DNA of 64,000 nt from Planctomycetota bacterium (GCA_023481165.1 JAMCWO010000150.1:23889-87888); one strand, 5' to 3'; positions 25,546 to 36,745 are shown, counted from the first letter of the stretch. Translations and numbers: made by a program. The notes: generated by a model from the letters alone, not told the origin.

Positions 25546-28170
25546 CTACCTGGGGTCAGGCACGGGATATAACGCGACGATGCGGACCTTGTCGCGGGCC
25601 GAATTCACCCGGCTCCGGTCGAGAATCGCCAGGACCCGTCGCTGCGGCCCATTCGTCCCGATCCGGGTCAGAATATAGGTCGTGAACACATCGCTCTGCA
25701 CGGTCACCAGGTTACTGATCCGCGTGAAGATCAGGTCGCGCTCCTCAAAGTCGTCGCGCGCCGTATCGGGCGTCATGTCGGGTCCGCGGGGCGCATCGGT
25801 GTGCTGATTGTCCTTGCCGTCGAAGCCTGGGGCACACAGGGCATCAACCTGCATTAGGTCGCCGATGCTCCAGTAAGGGCCGTGGCTGTCTCGATAGTCG
25901 ACGATGGCCCGCGCTTTCTGGAGTGCCGCCGTGTCATCGTATTGCATCCACGGCAGTTGCGCGAGGACGAACGCCGGCGCCGTGTTGACGTTGATCCGCC
26001 CCATGATGCGCGTTTCCTCGGCGCTCAGGTCCGGATGCTGGGACGGATCGATTACAGTAAGGTAATTGAAGAGCCTTCGGTAGATGGGATTCCGCAGATC
26101 GATCAGACAATCGGCCGGCATCGCCCCTTCCGGGACACTGTAAGCGCTGCGGGCCAGGATCAGGCCCAATTCACCGATGTTAGTCAGCGGCTTGTTGGCC
26201 GGATGGGCCTGGATCAGCATCTCGGGCTGCTGAGGGTCCACATAGTTGCCCATGGCATTGCCGAGCCCCGGTGTCGAGGCGTCGGATGCCCAGAGCCGCC
26301 GAATACACTTGTACGGCGAAACATCCCGCTGCAGGCTGCGGGCGACGCCATCCGCCACAATCCACGCGTCGGGCACTCTCTTGGAATCCACGATCAGCCA
26401 CTTCCCCGCCGACTGGACCCGGCGCTGCAGGGAGATCGTGGCGCCCGACTCAAACATTGCCTGGCCCAGGTCCTGCACCGCCTTCTTGTACGTGTTGCGG
26501 TCGTACCCGAAGCGGGGCATCGTGTCGACCGGCTCCTGAGGGTCGGAGAATACGACATAGTCTTTCGCCAAGGGAGCCGCCGAGTCCTCGGCCAGCAGGA
26601 CGTGGAACCGCCTCGATCCCGACCACACCACATCCAGCTCCACATCGGCGGCGGAGGGATTATCGATCACGATCTTCCAGTCGCCGGGCCGCGGATCGTT
26701 ATCTTCAAAGTAGGGCCGGTAGAGCTCGATGGCGTACGACGTGTGCAACTGGCCGGTAGTTGGGTCCTTCACCTGCCGGTAGGCCAACTCGGAGAGGTAC
26801 ACGCAAGGGCGCTCAAAGCCATAGTATGGGGAGGAAAGGCCCTGGACCACGGTGATCTCATCATCATCGTCAATGTAATCCATCAAGTTGGCCGTGATCT
26901 GAATTGCCTTCTCCGTGATCCCGATCGTATTGGGGTCCGCTTCCGACAACGCGGCGGCGACGGCCGCGCGAATAGTCAGTTCGTCCGCCGTATTGACGTT
27001 CACCATTTTGCGGAACTTCGCCCCGGTGTCGGTTGTCACCGGGTGCGGCGTGAGGATCCGATCCACGTTGTACGTGGTCGCGAGGGGGCGATACGAGTAA
27101 CTGGGATCCAGCGCCCCGCTCGCGTCGTGCACGCGCAGGAACCAGGCAGCGAGCAGGTCCTTTTCCGCATCCTGCGGTTTCTTGTTGGTCCGCGCCAGCT
27201 CGTCGGCGGACGGCAGCGCCACGGGCGTGGTCAGCGTGCTGGCCCGGAAAGAGCCCCAGTTCTCCAAACGGGTATCGACCGCCGTCTGATTCAGGAGGAA
27301 ACGATAGCGAAGCTCCAGCTCATCCGAAAGATCGAAGGGCGTATAAGGAGACAAGCCGTTCGCGCTCTGGGCCACATAGGCCGCCGGGTCCGGGTATTGC
27401 CAGAGGACCTGCTGCTCGTAGGCGGTCAGGTTCAACGCGGCGGGATTCGCCGTGTTGTTCACGCGGGCGCCGAGCAAAGCCGCTTCGTTCGATAGGGCGA
27501 CCGCCTGGCCCGGGGCGCTCGCCAGCGCCAGGACATTCACCTGGAGCTGGCTGCGGCCGTCCACGCGGGCCGTGTTCGCGTCGCCGGGATCGAACTTGTA
27601 GCCGGTATTCACGTTGAGCATGCTGCTGTTATCGAGAATCCGCACGGCGGCATAGATCGGCCGGCCCTTGCTCGACATCACGCCGGGCACCGAGAACCAT
27701 CGCGCATCTCCCACCCCATCCCCATCAGCATCGGCGTTCGTTTCGGCCCCGTTCGGATCCTTGATGGGCTCGCGCTCCACCACCAGGCGGATACGGACGT
27801 TCCTGGTGTCGGTGGCCGGCAGACCGGCCACATTGCTGATCTGCCGCCAGGAATAGTTGCCTCCGGACTCGTACGGCTCGGCCTCCGCCAGCCACGCGTT
27901 ATTCGCATCCGGATAGTCGTAAGATCCCGCCGTGCTCCCGGCGCCGGGAACATCCGCGGCTAGTGTCTCGCTGATCTCGGCCAGAACGGTATCGACGGCC
28001 AAGCCCAACTCCCGACTGTCCGCCGTGGCGGAGGTGGCCATCTTGTCGATCCGGGTCGCCATCACAAACAGCACGCCGATGACAGCCAGCAGACTCGTCA
28101 GGACTACCGCCAGGATCAGGGCCGAGCCCCGACGAAAGACGACCGTTGTTGGTTCAATCCGCTCCATCAT
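25546..28170 (-). CDS. gspK: Very long GspK-like minor pseudopilin
   Basis: An 874-residue protein whose start has a GspK-type hydrophobic N-helix after RRGSALILAVVLTSLLAV. Like GspK, it lacks a Glu at position 5. The C-terminal third contains a GspK-type helix-hairpin-helix region with INVNTAPAFVLAQLPWM; a second related motif, VNVNTADELTIRAAV, lies in the middle. Usual GspK proteins are about 300-350 residues, so this one carries large insertions. GspK caps the pseudopilus tip. It is the last gene of the operon, 10 bp after the GspJ-like gene. The start was taken at ATG 28170; the frame extends to 28245 inside the upstream gene. Confidence 0.8.
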   Translation of the reverse strand: MMERIEPTTVVFRRGSALILAVVLTSLLAVIGVLFVMATRIDKMATSATADSRELGLAVDTVLAEISETLAADVPGAGSTAGSYDYPDANNAWLAEAEPYESGGNYSWRQISNVAGLPATDTRNVRIRLVVEREPIKDPNGAETNADADGDGVGDARWFSVPGVMSSKGRPIYAAVRILDNSSMLNVNTGYKFDPGDANTARVDGRSQLQVNVLALASAPGQAVALSNEAALLGARVNNTANPAALNLTAYEQQVLWQYPDPAAYVAQSANGLSPYTPFDLSDELELRYRFLLNQTAVDTRLENWGSFRASTLTTPVALPSADELARTNKKPQDAEKDLLAAWFLRVHDASGALDPSYSYRPLATTYNVDRILTPHPVTTDTGAKFRKMVNVNTADELTIRAAVAAALSEADPNTIGITEKAIQITANLMDYIDDDDEITVVQGLSSPYYGFERPCVYLSELAYRQVKDPTTGQLHTSYAIELYRPYFEDNDPRPGDWKIVIDNPSAADVELDVVWSGSRRFHVLLAEDSAAPLAKDYVVFSDPQEPVDTMPRFGYDRNTYKKAVQDLGQAMFESGATISLQRRVQSAGKWLIVDSKRVPDAWIVADGVARSLQRDVSPYKCIRRLWASDASTPGLGNAMGNYVDPQQPEMLIQAHPANKPLTNIGELGLILARSAYSVPEGAMPADCLIDLRNPIYRRLFNYLTVIDPSQHPDLSAEETRIMGRINVNTAPAFVLAQLPWMQYDDTAALQKARAIVDYRDSHGPYWSIGDLMQVDALCAPGFDGKDNQHTDAPRGPDMTPDTARDDFEERDLIFTRISNLVTVQSDVFTTYILTRIGTNGPQRRVLAILDRSRVNSARDKVRIVALYPVPDPR

Positions 28171-28180
28171 TGCCGTACCG

Positions 28181-29305
28181 TCAGTTGTCCAAATAGACGA
28201 TGTGAGTGAACATCCGGCCGCCCTTGATGAGGCCGCGCGAGTCATACAGAGTGAACGTGAACTTCAGAGCGCGACCCAGGCCGGGAACTGTGTTGAAATC
28301 TCTATGCAACGGGTTGAGCGCGGTACTCCCAATGATCGCCGGTCCTCGGGGATACCATACCCCCGGGATGCTTCGTGGGTCCAGATCCGATCCCTCGTGG
28401 GGATTCCACTGGCCGGAGACGTCCGGCGGACGCACCTTGTCTCCTTCCAGGACAAAATCGGAGTCGTCTTTCAGGCTCGCGTCTCCGTTCGGGTTGACTT
28501 GCGGAATCCAGCGGTGTTCGGCGTCGCTCCAGCCCTGGACCTTGAATTGGCCGACCCCGCGGCACATAAAGGCGTGAAGCGAGTCCGGCTTGTTCGGGTC
28601 GAGCGTCACGCCGCCGATCGTGACGTTCTTCTTGCTCGTGTTCTGCTCGCCCAGCCCGACCTCGACGTCCCCAATGACCGACAGAATATCCATCTTCTTC
28701 GCCAGAGGGATCAACTCCCACCCGCGCAGGGAGATGGAATCGGACTCGGCGCTGCTGAGCCAGTCGCGCCACTGGCTGTCCGTGAATTTGCCGGTGCCGA
28801 GCGGGTCACAGGGGTCCGTTGCGGCGGACGGCGCCACGAGAATGTGCTCCGTGCGCGCCAGGATGCGTCGTTCGGGCTTCTGCGACTGGGGCCGGTTCGG
28901 CTCGGCGGGATTGGCCGACGGGCCGCTCGCCAACGCGTAGGAGATCCGCGCCAGGTTGCCGCGCACCGCCGGGTTGGCCCGGTAGGTCTGGAAGTCCCCG
29001 TCGGCGAAGAACATGATCCGATCGAACCGGTCAAAGGCTTCTTCCGCGTTGCGGTTGGTGCCGTTGTAGTTCGCCTTGCGCTGGGCCCGCCAGAAGACGA
29101 GGACCTCTCCATCCTTGCGCAGCCCGCGGAAGTCCGAGTCCAACTGCTCCGTGAGCGCGCGGAGCTTCTGCATGATCTCGGCATTGGCCAGCGCCAGCCG
29201 GTGCGAATCGGTGCTCACCTGGAAGATGACGCCGGCGAAGGACATCACCAGCGCCATAATTCCCAAGGCGACCACCAACTCCATCAATGTGAACGCTCTG
29301 CGCAT
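28181..29305 (-). CDS. gspJ: GspJ-like pseudopilin
   Basis: A 374-residue protein with the prepilin signal MRRA^FTLMELVVALG, Glu at mature position 5 and Ala rather than Gly at -1. One N-terminal helix is followed by a long soluble domain including an EQLDSDFRGLRKDGEV segment typical of GspJ. It forms part of the pseudopilus tip complex with the I and K subunits. The ATG at 29305 leaves 1 nt after the upstream gene's stop. Longer than the usual about 200 residues; the extra length is in the central region. Confidence 0.8.
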   Translation of the reverse strand: MRRAFTLMELVVALGIMALVMSFAGVIFQVSTDSHRLALANAEIMQKLRALTEQLDSDFRGLRKDGEVLVFWRAQRKANYNGTNRNAEEAFDRFDRIMFFADGDFQTYRANPAVRGNLARISYALASGPSANPAEPNRPQSQKPERRILARTEHILVAPSAATDPCDPLGTGKFTDSQWRDWLSSAESDSISLRGWELIPLAKKMDILSVIGDVEVGLGEQNTSKKNVTIGGVTLDPNKPDSLHAFMCRGVGQFKVQGWSDAEHRWIPQVNPNGDASLKDDSDFVLEGDKVRPPDVSGQWNPHEGSDLDPRSIPGVWYPRGPAIIGSTALNPLHRDFNTVPGLGRALKFTFTLYDSRGLIKGGRMFTHIVYLDN

Positions 29306-29306
29306 G

Positions 29307-30104
29307 TTACGATCCCGGGAACCGAACCACATCCTGGTAGACAGCGACCACCGGATTTCTGCCGCCGGAAGCCGCCGGGGGGACCACCCACGCCCAGCCG
29401 CCGGCCGGGGCGCTCAGGGCGCCGCCGGTCCAGGGCCGATCCAACCTGATCTTGTCCGGCGGGCCGGCATATCGCTCCAGCACCTGGTAGATCTGCCCCG
29501 TCTTGTCATCCACAAGGAAACAGCCATCGTTGACGAAGGCCAACTCATCGATCCCGTCATCGGGGACGGCATCCTTCAGCCCAACGTCGGTCGTATTGGT
29601 CGAATTGGCATCTGCCACCAGATTGACGCGTACCGGCCGCGGCAGATCGGGATCCGGAGTCCCGAGCTGCAGCCCATTCCCCTCGGTCTTGCGTGTCCAG
29701 TACGTCGCCCCGGCGGTCTGGCGGCTGATGAAGACGGTGCACTGAACGAGCCGGCTGCCGGCGCTCATCCGCCGGCACAGCGCCGCCCAGGAGTACTGCC
29801 GGGTCGATTCCTCGCGCGTGGACGGGTACAGGTACTCCTCCCCCGGAATTGTCATCAGTTGCTCGTAGGGCACGAGGCCATCGTCTTTCAGGTTCGCATT
29901 GTTCGGGTCCAGACCGTAGATCCGCATTTTGGCCAAGGCCTCATCCGCTGCCACCGCGCCGATGGTCCGTTCCGTCGACGTGGTCGAGAAATACACCCCC
30001 GTCAGGAACGTACCGGCGATGAACATCAGGCCGATGGCCAGCGTCCCGACGGCCAGCAACGTCTCCGTCAACGAGAATCCAGCTTGTCGCCTGTTCTTAG
30101 CCAT
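29307..30104 (-). CDS. GspI-like pseudopilin
   Basis: A 265-residue protein with the prepilin signal RRQAG^FSLTETLLAVG (Gly at -1, Glu at +5) and a single N-terminal helix. The soluble domain shows no further recognisable family motif. Its position between the H-like and J-like subunits suggests the I position of a type II secretion tip complex; the assignment is positional. It starts 9 bp after the preceding gene's stop. Confidence 0.75.
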   Translation of the reverse strand: MAKNRRQAGFSLTETLLAVGTLAIGLMFIAGTFLTGVYFSTTSTERTIGAVAADEALAKMRIYGLDPNNANLKDDGLVPYEQLMTIPGEEYLYPSTREESTRQYSWAALCRRMSAGSRLVQCTVFISRQTAGATYWTRKTEGNGLQLGTPDPDLPRPVRVNLVADANSTNTTDVGLKDAVPDDGIDELAFVNDGCFLVDDKTGQIYQVLERYAGPPDKIRLDRPWTGGALSAPAGGWAWVVPPAASGGRNPVVAVYQDVVRFPGS

Positions 30105-30113
30105 AGCGGTCCA

Positions 30114-31103
30114 TCAATGCGACGAAATCAGGTTTCCTGCGTAGGGGCTTACGTACAGTGTTTCGTTCGTCAATTTGCCCAGATACGTGGACCAGGGCGT
30201 CCGGGCCCCGTAGGCCGCCCGCAACAGCGGCAGTTCGTAAATCACGAGACTCGTGCGGCTGTCCTCCTTGCCCAGCCCGAACTCCACATTGTCCGTGCTG
30301 TTGCGCCGGGAATAGTCGTCCTGGAGGAACATGCCTTGCTTATACCGGCAGATATTGTCCACCGAGTTGAATATATCATCGGTGGAGGTCTGGGTGGAAC
30401 CGGCCGTATTGTTGGGCCGGTAGACGCCATTGCGATTGCGCACGCGAACTTCGTGCACCGCCAGCTTGCCCGAGGGCGCAAAGACAACGGAGAAGGTCGT
30501 GGCGTCGCTCAGCTCGGACAACTCGTCGATGGCCGCATCGCTGGTGATCCCCGTCAGATCGATCACACCCATCGTGTCGGGCAGCTTCATCGGCTCCAGT
30601 CCTTCGACCGCCCGGAACCCGTTGGCCAGGCCGCCCATATTCTTCGGCTCATCATGCACGATGAAGATCATGTACTGCGGGGCGTCCAGCACGGTCTTAA
30701 GGGGATCGAGCGGGTCCTCCGAGGTGCACAGCTTCTGGAAACGGACGCCCACGTACTTCTGCTGACTCATCGCCATGGCGCGGGCGGAGCTCAACGCCGC
30801 GTCGATCATGCTCCGCACGCCGTTTTCTGTTTGGAACGACTTCATCAGCGAGCGGACCACCGGCACCGCGAAGCCCATCAGCAGCGCCATGGTCCCGATG
30901 ACCAGGGTCATCTCGATCAGCGTCAAACCCGCCGTCCTGCGTGCCCGCCCACACGCGCTTGTCATCCTGAGCGCAGCGAAGGATCTGGGCCGCGAACGAG
31001 ATTCCCCGTCCGGGCTCGCCGCGCAGTTCCGTTCGCTGGCCAGATGCTTTGCTGCGCTCCGCATGACAATTTCAGTATCTGGTTGGCGAAATACGTTCTT
31101 CAT
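30114..31103 (-). CDS. GspH-like pseudopilin with repeat-extended leader
   Basis: The mature part begins RRTAG^LTLIEMTLVIG (Gly -1, Glu +5), followed by the helix and a soluble domain. The ORF begins at ATG 31103, overlapping the previous stop as ATGA, so translational coupling points to that start. A palindromic repeat (30961-31067) lies in frame inside the leader, giving an unusually long pre-sequence of about 60 residues. An alternative ATG at 30965 is supplied by the repeat itself and would give a 14-residue leader (MTSACGRARRTAG), but it has no ribosome site. Which start is used is undecided. Confidence 0.75.
   Translation of the reverse strand: MKNVFRQPDTEIVMRSAAKHLASERNCAASPDGESRSRPRSFAALRMTSACGRARRTAGLTLIEMTLVIGTMALLMGFAVPVVRSLMKSFQTENGVRSMIDAALSSARAMAMSQQKYVGVRFQKLCTSEDPLDPLKTVLDAPQYMIFIVHDEPKNMGGLANGFRAVEGLEPMKLPDTMGVIDLTGITSDAAIDELSELSDATTFSVVFAPSGKLAVHEVRVRNRNGVYRPNNTAGSTQTSTDDIFNSVDNICRYKQGMFLQDDYSRRNSTDNVEFGLGKEDSRTSLVIYELPLLRAAYGARTPWSTYLGKLTNETLYVSPYAGNLISSH
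30961..31067. repeat. Palindromic GTCATCCTGAGCG repeat inside the GspH-like gene start
   Basis: A 107-bp element with left end GTCATCCTGAGCGCAGCGAA and right end ending CTGCGCTCCGCATGAC. The inner blocks GGATCTGG and CCAGATGC also pair. It is the second copy of the family at 11615-11711. It lies wholly within the coding frame between residues about 12 and 47 of the gene on the minus strand, where it is translated without a stop. Confidence 0.85.
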
Positions 31104-31582
31104 CGCACGCCTTTGTTGCTAAGGTCGTCGCCGGTGCCGAATTGCCGGTCCGGCCCGGCCGAGATCAGTTCGGGAAAGGTGCTATCCGGCAGACAAACGT
31201 AGTCCATCACGGTTCCCCAGGGGTCGCGCATCGACCGCAGATCCGCGCTGCCCCCTTCCCCTTTGACCACGCCGGGAGCGAGCCTGTCCAACACTTGCCG
31301 CGACGCCGGCACCAAACGAAGCTCCTGGCACATTGACTCGATATGCGCCAGGGCGTTGGCGGGATTCCGCTCCGCCTGCGGCGGGAACTGACCCTTGGCC
31401 TCGTAGTACTCGCGCAGGGCGCTGCCGACGAGGGCGAAGGCGTTGCGCAGCGCGTTCTCCTTCGATTGCGTGTCGACGCGCAGCGTCACCGTGACCACGA
31501 TGCCGGCCAGGACCACGATGATGCCCAGCACGACCAGCATCTCCACGAGCGTCACGCCGCTATGGTATCGCGAGTTGGCCAT
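31100..31582 (-). CDS. gspG: GspG-like major pseudopilin
   Basis: A 160-residue protein with prepilin signal MANSRYHSG^VTLVEMLVVLG and Glu at +5. Its C-terminal loop SAGPDRQFGTGDDLSNKG closely resembles the calcium-binding end of GspG (GPDG..GT.DDI..), and KGQFPP resembles the GspG core. Length fits GspG (about 140-160). It would form the pseudopilus shaft. It is followed with a 4-bp overlap by the GspH-like gene. Two larger paralogues with the same C-terminal loop lie directly upstream. Confidence 0.85.
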   Translation of the reverse strand: MANSRYHSGVTLVEMLVVLGIIVVLAGIVVTVTLRVDTQSKENALRNAFALVGSALREYYEAKGQFPPQAERNPANALAHIESMCQELRLVPASRQVLDRLAPGVVKGEGGSADLRSMRDPWGTVMDYVCLPDSTFPELISAGPDRQFGTGDDLSNKGVR

Positions 31583-31609
31583 ATGCCGCCCCCGCCCGAT
31601 CCTTCGAGA

Positions 31610-32557
31610 CTACTGTCCGAAATTGCGAATGTCGTCGTTCGTGCCGTAGATGCCGTCCGCGCCGGCGGAGATCAGCAGATAGGAATCCGGCCGATACGGG
31701 TAAGGCCGCGCCTGCACCCGGGGATCGCGGATGTACTCGTAAAAGTAGTTGGCGTCCTCCAGCGGATGCTGCCGGCGCGCCGCGAGCGGCTTGAGGCCAT
31801 CGGCCAGCAATCTCAGGCTGACCAGCGGCCAATTGTCCCTGACATTGTAGATCCGCGTCTCGGGGTCGCCCGTGTCGAGCACTTTGCTGGCCGGATTCGC
31901 CTTGTAGTACAGAATCGGCGTGCCCGGGGACACCATCTTGGCGGCTACCCCCGGTACCGCAAGAGTGCCGGGGTCCTCCAGAACCTTGCACTCTCTCACC
32001 GTGAACACATCGCACAAGACGTACGTGCGCGCGGCCAGCGGCTGCGGGTTGCCCGAGCTGTTGGACGTATCCGGGAACAGTCCGTCCCTCAATCCCACCG
32101 CGCTGTCCCCGAGCCGGAAGGCGTTGGCGTGCTCCAGTTCTATGTAACGCCCCTTCCGCTTGTCCAGCGTCTGCGCGGCCGGATTGACCTTCAACGGATC
32201 ATACGTCGTCGGCCCGCCGTTGCGGTCCAAGCCGTCCCCGCGCCAGGCGGAATCCGGATGAAAGCCCAGCAGGTCCCAGCCCAGCAGGGCCTCCGCCAGC
32301 TTCTGCGCGCCGCAGTAGTCCGTCCGGCCGCCCGGCAGGTTCGGGTTCGTCCAACTCGACGGCGGGTAATCCCCGTAATCGCTCTTGAAGGCCGCCAGCC
32401 CCAGCTCGATCGACGTGAACTGGGCCTTCTGCTTCGTCTCCTTGGCCATCTTCTGCACCGTATGCACCGCCGGCAGCAGCAGCCCGACGAGCAACGCAAT
32501 AATGCTGACCACGACCAGGATCTCAATGATGGTCAGGCCTGACGTTCTCGTTCTCAT
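31610..32557 (-). CDS. Large GspG-related pseudopilin, paralogue 1
   Basis: A 315-residue protein with prepilin signal MRTRTSG^LTIIEILVVVS (Glu +5), a YPPSS core and the C-terminal loop SAGADGIYGTNDDIRNFGQ that matches the GspG calcium loop. The central region shares KAQF, YCGAQKLAEALLGWDLLGFH and PILYYKAN with the neighbouring 305-residue gene, showing tandem duplication. Twice the size of normal GspG; the added central part is not a recognised domain. The ATG follows GAGGAATACC. Confidence 0.85.
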   Translation of the reverse strand: MRTRTSGLTIIEILVVVSIIALLVGLLLPAVHTVQKMAKETKQKAQFTSIELGLAAFKSDYGDYPPSSWTNPNLPGGRTDYCGAQKLAEALLGWDLLGFHPDSAWRGDGLDRNGGPTTYDPLKVNPAAQTLDKRKGRYIELEHANAFRLGDSAVGLRDGLFPDTSNSSGNPQPLAARTYVLCDVFTVRECKVLEDPGTLAVPGVAAKMVSPGTPILYYKANPASKVLDTGDPETRIYNVRDNWPLVSLRLLADGLKPLAARRQHPLEDANYFYEYIRDPRVQARPYPYRPDSYLLISAGADGIYGTNDDIRNFGQ

Positions 32558-32691
32558 GGTATTCCTCTTTCAGTAGCGAGGGTTCTCACCATAAAGCGCT
32601 CCTTCACCCTCCTCGACTGCTCGATCCAAGAGCGACATCCCGTGCGTCGCCCCACATTCAAATTGGCAACGCGCTTCGCGAAGACCGGCCG

Positions 32692-33609
32692 CTACTCATT
32701 GTACCGCCAGTCGAAGTTGCAGATGTCGTCGGCGGTGCCGTACTCGCCGTCCCAACCGGCGGAAATCAGGATGAAGGTATCCGCCCGGAAGGGACGCATG
32801 GTGGTTTTGACCTGCGTGCTCCGCGTATTCCTGTAGAAGCGCACCGGATCGGCCATTTTGTGAGTTGCGGCGGCTGCCCCGCCCGAGGTCCCCGCCGTCT
32901 GCCACGGCTTGCCAAGCTGAACGAGGGCGTGATTGTCCCAGTAGTTGAAGATATTCCCCCGGCTGTCCGCCGGTGTCATCGCTTGGACAAAATTAGGGTC
33001 GTGGTAACTGTTGGCCGTGTCCGCCTTGTAGTAGAGGATCGGCATCCCGGTCTTTTCTGCGGACTGCATCGGGCGCTCGTAGACGTCGCACAGGACAAAG
33101 GTCGTACCAAGATACGGACCGACGTTGGTGCCGTAGATATCCTGCATCCGCCAGGCTTTGGCGTTCTCCACCTGCAGGAATGGGCCTTTGCGAGCCTTGA
33201 GGTTGTTGTCCCGCAGAGCCGGCGGCATCGCGTCGATGTTCGGCGGATACAGGAGGAGCTTCCCGGCGGCATCCAACCCATCGCGCCGGAAAACCGAACT
33301 CGTGTGAAATCCGAGCAGGTCCTGGCCCATAAGAGCTTCACAGAGCTTCATCGCGCCACAGTAGGGCTGGTTCATGGAGTCCACGGCCGTGGAGGGCGGA
33401 TAGCCGTCGAATTCATTGTTGAAGAGCTCGACGGCCGCATTGATGGCATTGAACTGGGCCTTCTGCTGCACGTCGCGCGCGTAGCGTCGGACCTTGTTGA
33501 GCGCGGGCACCATCAGCCCGATGAGGATCACGATGATGCTCATCACGGTCAGCAACTCGATGATGGTGAAAGCTCTGGGCTTTCTGGCTTGGGTCACGGT
33601 CGGTTTCAT
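32692..33609 (-). CDS. Large GspG-related pseudopilin, paralogue 2
   Basis: A 305-residue protein with prepilin signal ARKPRA^FTIIELLTVMS (Ala -1, Glu +5), YPPST, YCGAMKLCEALMGQDLLGFH, PILYYKAD and the C-terminal loop SAGWDGEYGTADDICNFDW. It is a clear paralogue of the gene at 31610-32557. The start at 33609 has AAAGGAG 7 nt upstream; an in-frame upstream ATG at 33633 lies before that site. It follows gspF by 57 bp and begins the pseudopilin series. Confidence 0.87.
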   Translation of the reverse strand: MKPTVTQARKPRAFTIIELLTVMSIIVILIGLMVPALNKVRRYARDVQQKAQFNAINAAVELFNNEFDGYPPSTAVDSMNQPYCGAMKLCEALMGQDLLGFHTSSVFRRDGLDAAGKLLLYPPNIDAMPPALRDNNLKARKGPFLQVENAKAWRMQDIYGTNVGPYLGTTFVLCDVYERPMQSAEKTGMPILYYKADTANSYHDPNFVQAMTPADSRGNIFNYWDNHALVQLGKPWQTAGTSGGAAAATHKMADPVRFYRNTRSTQVKTTMRPFRADTFILISAGWDGEYGTADDICNFDWRYNE

Positions 33610-33666
33610 GGTCTTCTCCTTTTTCAGATGCACACTCTTGGATCTTCGATCTTGCGGAAGTTTCGA

Positions 33667-34920
33667 TTAACCGGCAGCACTGAGGCTGGTAATCACCTGA
33701 ATCATGGGCAGGAACACCGCCAGCACGATGACCATCACCGTGCTGCCGAGCACGAGAATGATCATCGGCTCGAGCATGGACATCAGACTACCGACGAGCA
33801 CGTCCACCTGCTCATCATATTGATCGGCCACTTTCAGCAGCATCTTGTCCAGATCGCCCGTTTCCTCGCCGACGGCCACCATGTTGCTGACCAGCAGGTC
33901 CACGGTCTTGGAGGCCCGCAGCGGGCCCGCGAACGTATCGCCCTGGCGAATGGAGTTGTGGACGTTGGCCAGCATTTTCGCGTAGACTTCGTTGCCGGCG
34001 GTCTCGCGGGTCACGTTGATGGCGTCGAGAATCGGCACGCCGGCGCTGATCAGGGTGCCCAGCGTTCTCGTCCACCGCGTGATCGAGATTTTGCTCGACA
34101 ACTGCCCGATGACCGGCAGTCTCAAAGTGACGGTATCCAGCACAAACCGGCCCGGCTGGGTCTTACGCACGAGCCGCAACAGGAGGACAATCCCGAAGGG
34201 AATCCCGATCAGCACCGCCCACCCGTAGCGATGAGCAATCCAGTCGCTGATCCCGAGCACGGTCATCGTCACCGGATTCAGCTTGCCGCCGACCATTTCC
34301 TGCAGCACGCCCTGGAAGGTGGGGATCACGAACGTCATCAGGCCCAGCACGATGCCGAACGCCGCCGTCATGACGACGACCGGGTAGATCATGGCCCCTT
34401 TGACGCGTCCCTTGAGGCGGATGGCCTTTTCCTTGAAGTCGGCGATACGGGCCAGGATCAGATCGAGCACGCCGCCCGCCTCCCCCGCCGCCACCATGTT
34501 GATGAACAGCCGGTCAAAGGCCCGGGGGTACTTGGCAAAGGCCTCGGAAAGGGTCGAGCCGCCCTCGATGTCGTCGGCCACGTACCCGATGATGCGTTTG
34601 AAGTTCCCCGCCTTCTGCTGCTCTTCGAGAATGCGCAGCGACCGCAGGATCGGCAGACCGGCGTCCTGGAGCGTCGAGAGCTGCCGGGCGAACTGCGTGA
34701 CATTCTTGACCTTGACGCGGGCCCCGGCCCCCCGCCGCCTCTTCGGTTTGGCGCCTGCCTTGCCCGCGCCGGCCTTGGAAGCCGACTTGGGACGGACCTT
34801 CGTGGGGAAGTACCCCATGGTGCGGATCTTGCTGATCGCTTCCTTCTCGCTAAGGGCCTCGATCTCGTCCTTGATCTCCACACCCTGGGAGTCCAGCGCT
34901 ACGTACTGAAAGACAGGCAT
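33667..34920 (-). CDS. gspF: Type II secretion/type IV pilus inner-membrane platform protein GspF/PilC
   Basis: A 417-residue protein with two tandem GspF cytoplasmic helical domains (about residues 80-200 and 285-400, with QFARQLSTLQDAGLPILRSL and WTRTLGTLISAGVPILDAI) and three membrane helices near 178-200, 225-250 and 385-410. A charged linker (about residues 45-70, KAGAGKAGAKPKRRRG) precedes the first domain. GspF anchors the assembly ATPase. It lies between a GspE-type ATPase and the pseudopilin genes. Confidence 0.95.
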   Translation of the reverse strand: MPVFQYVALDSQGVEIKDEIEALSEKEAISKIRTMGYFPTKVRPKSASKAGAGKAGAKPKRRRGAGARVKVKNVTQFARQLSTLQDAGLPILRSLRILEEQQKAGNFKRIIGYVADDIEGGSTLSEAFAKYPRAFDRLFINMVAAGEAGGVLDLILARIADFKEKAIRLKGRVKGAMIYPVVVMTAAFGIVLGLMTFVIPTFQGVLQEMVGGKLNPVTMTVLGISDWIAHRYGWAVLIGIPFGIVLLLRLVRKTQPGRFVLDTVTLRLPVIGQLSSKISITRWTRTLGTLISAGVPILDAINVTRETAGNEVYAKMLANVHNSIRQGDTFAGPLRASKTVDLLVSNMVAVGEETGDLDKMLLKVADQYDEQVDVLVGSLMSMLEPMIILVLGSTVMVIVLAVFLPMIQVITSLSAAG

Positions 34921-34981
34921 CTTCCTACCTCACTTTTCACGCTATCCGTTCCCACTCACCTGGCTGGGGCTCTTGACCCCG

Positions 34982-36745
<1,764 letters not shown>

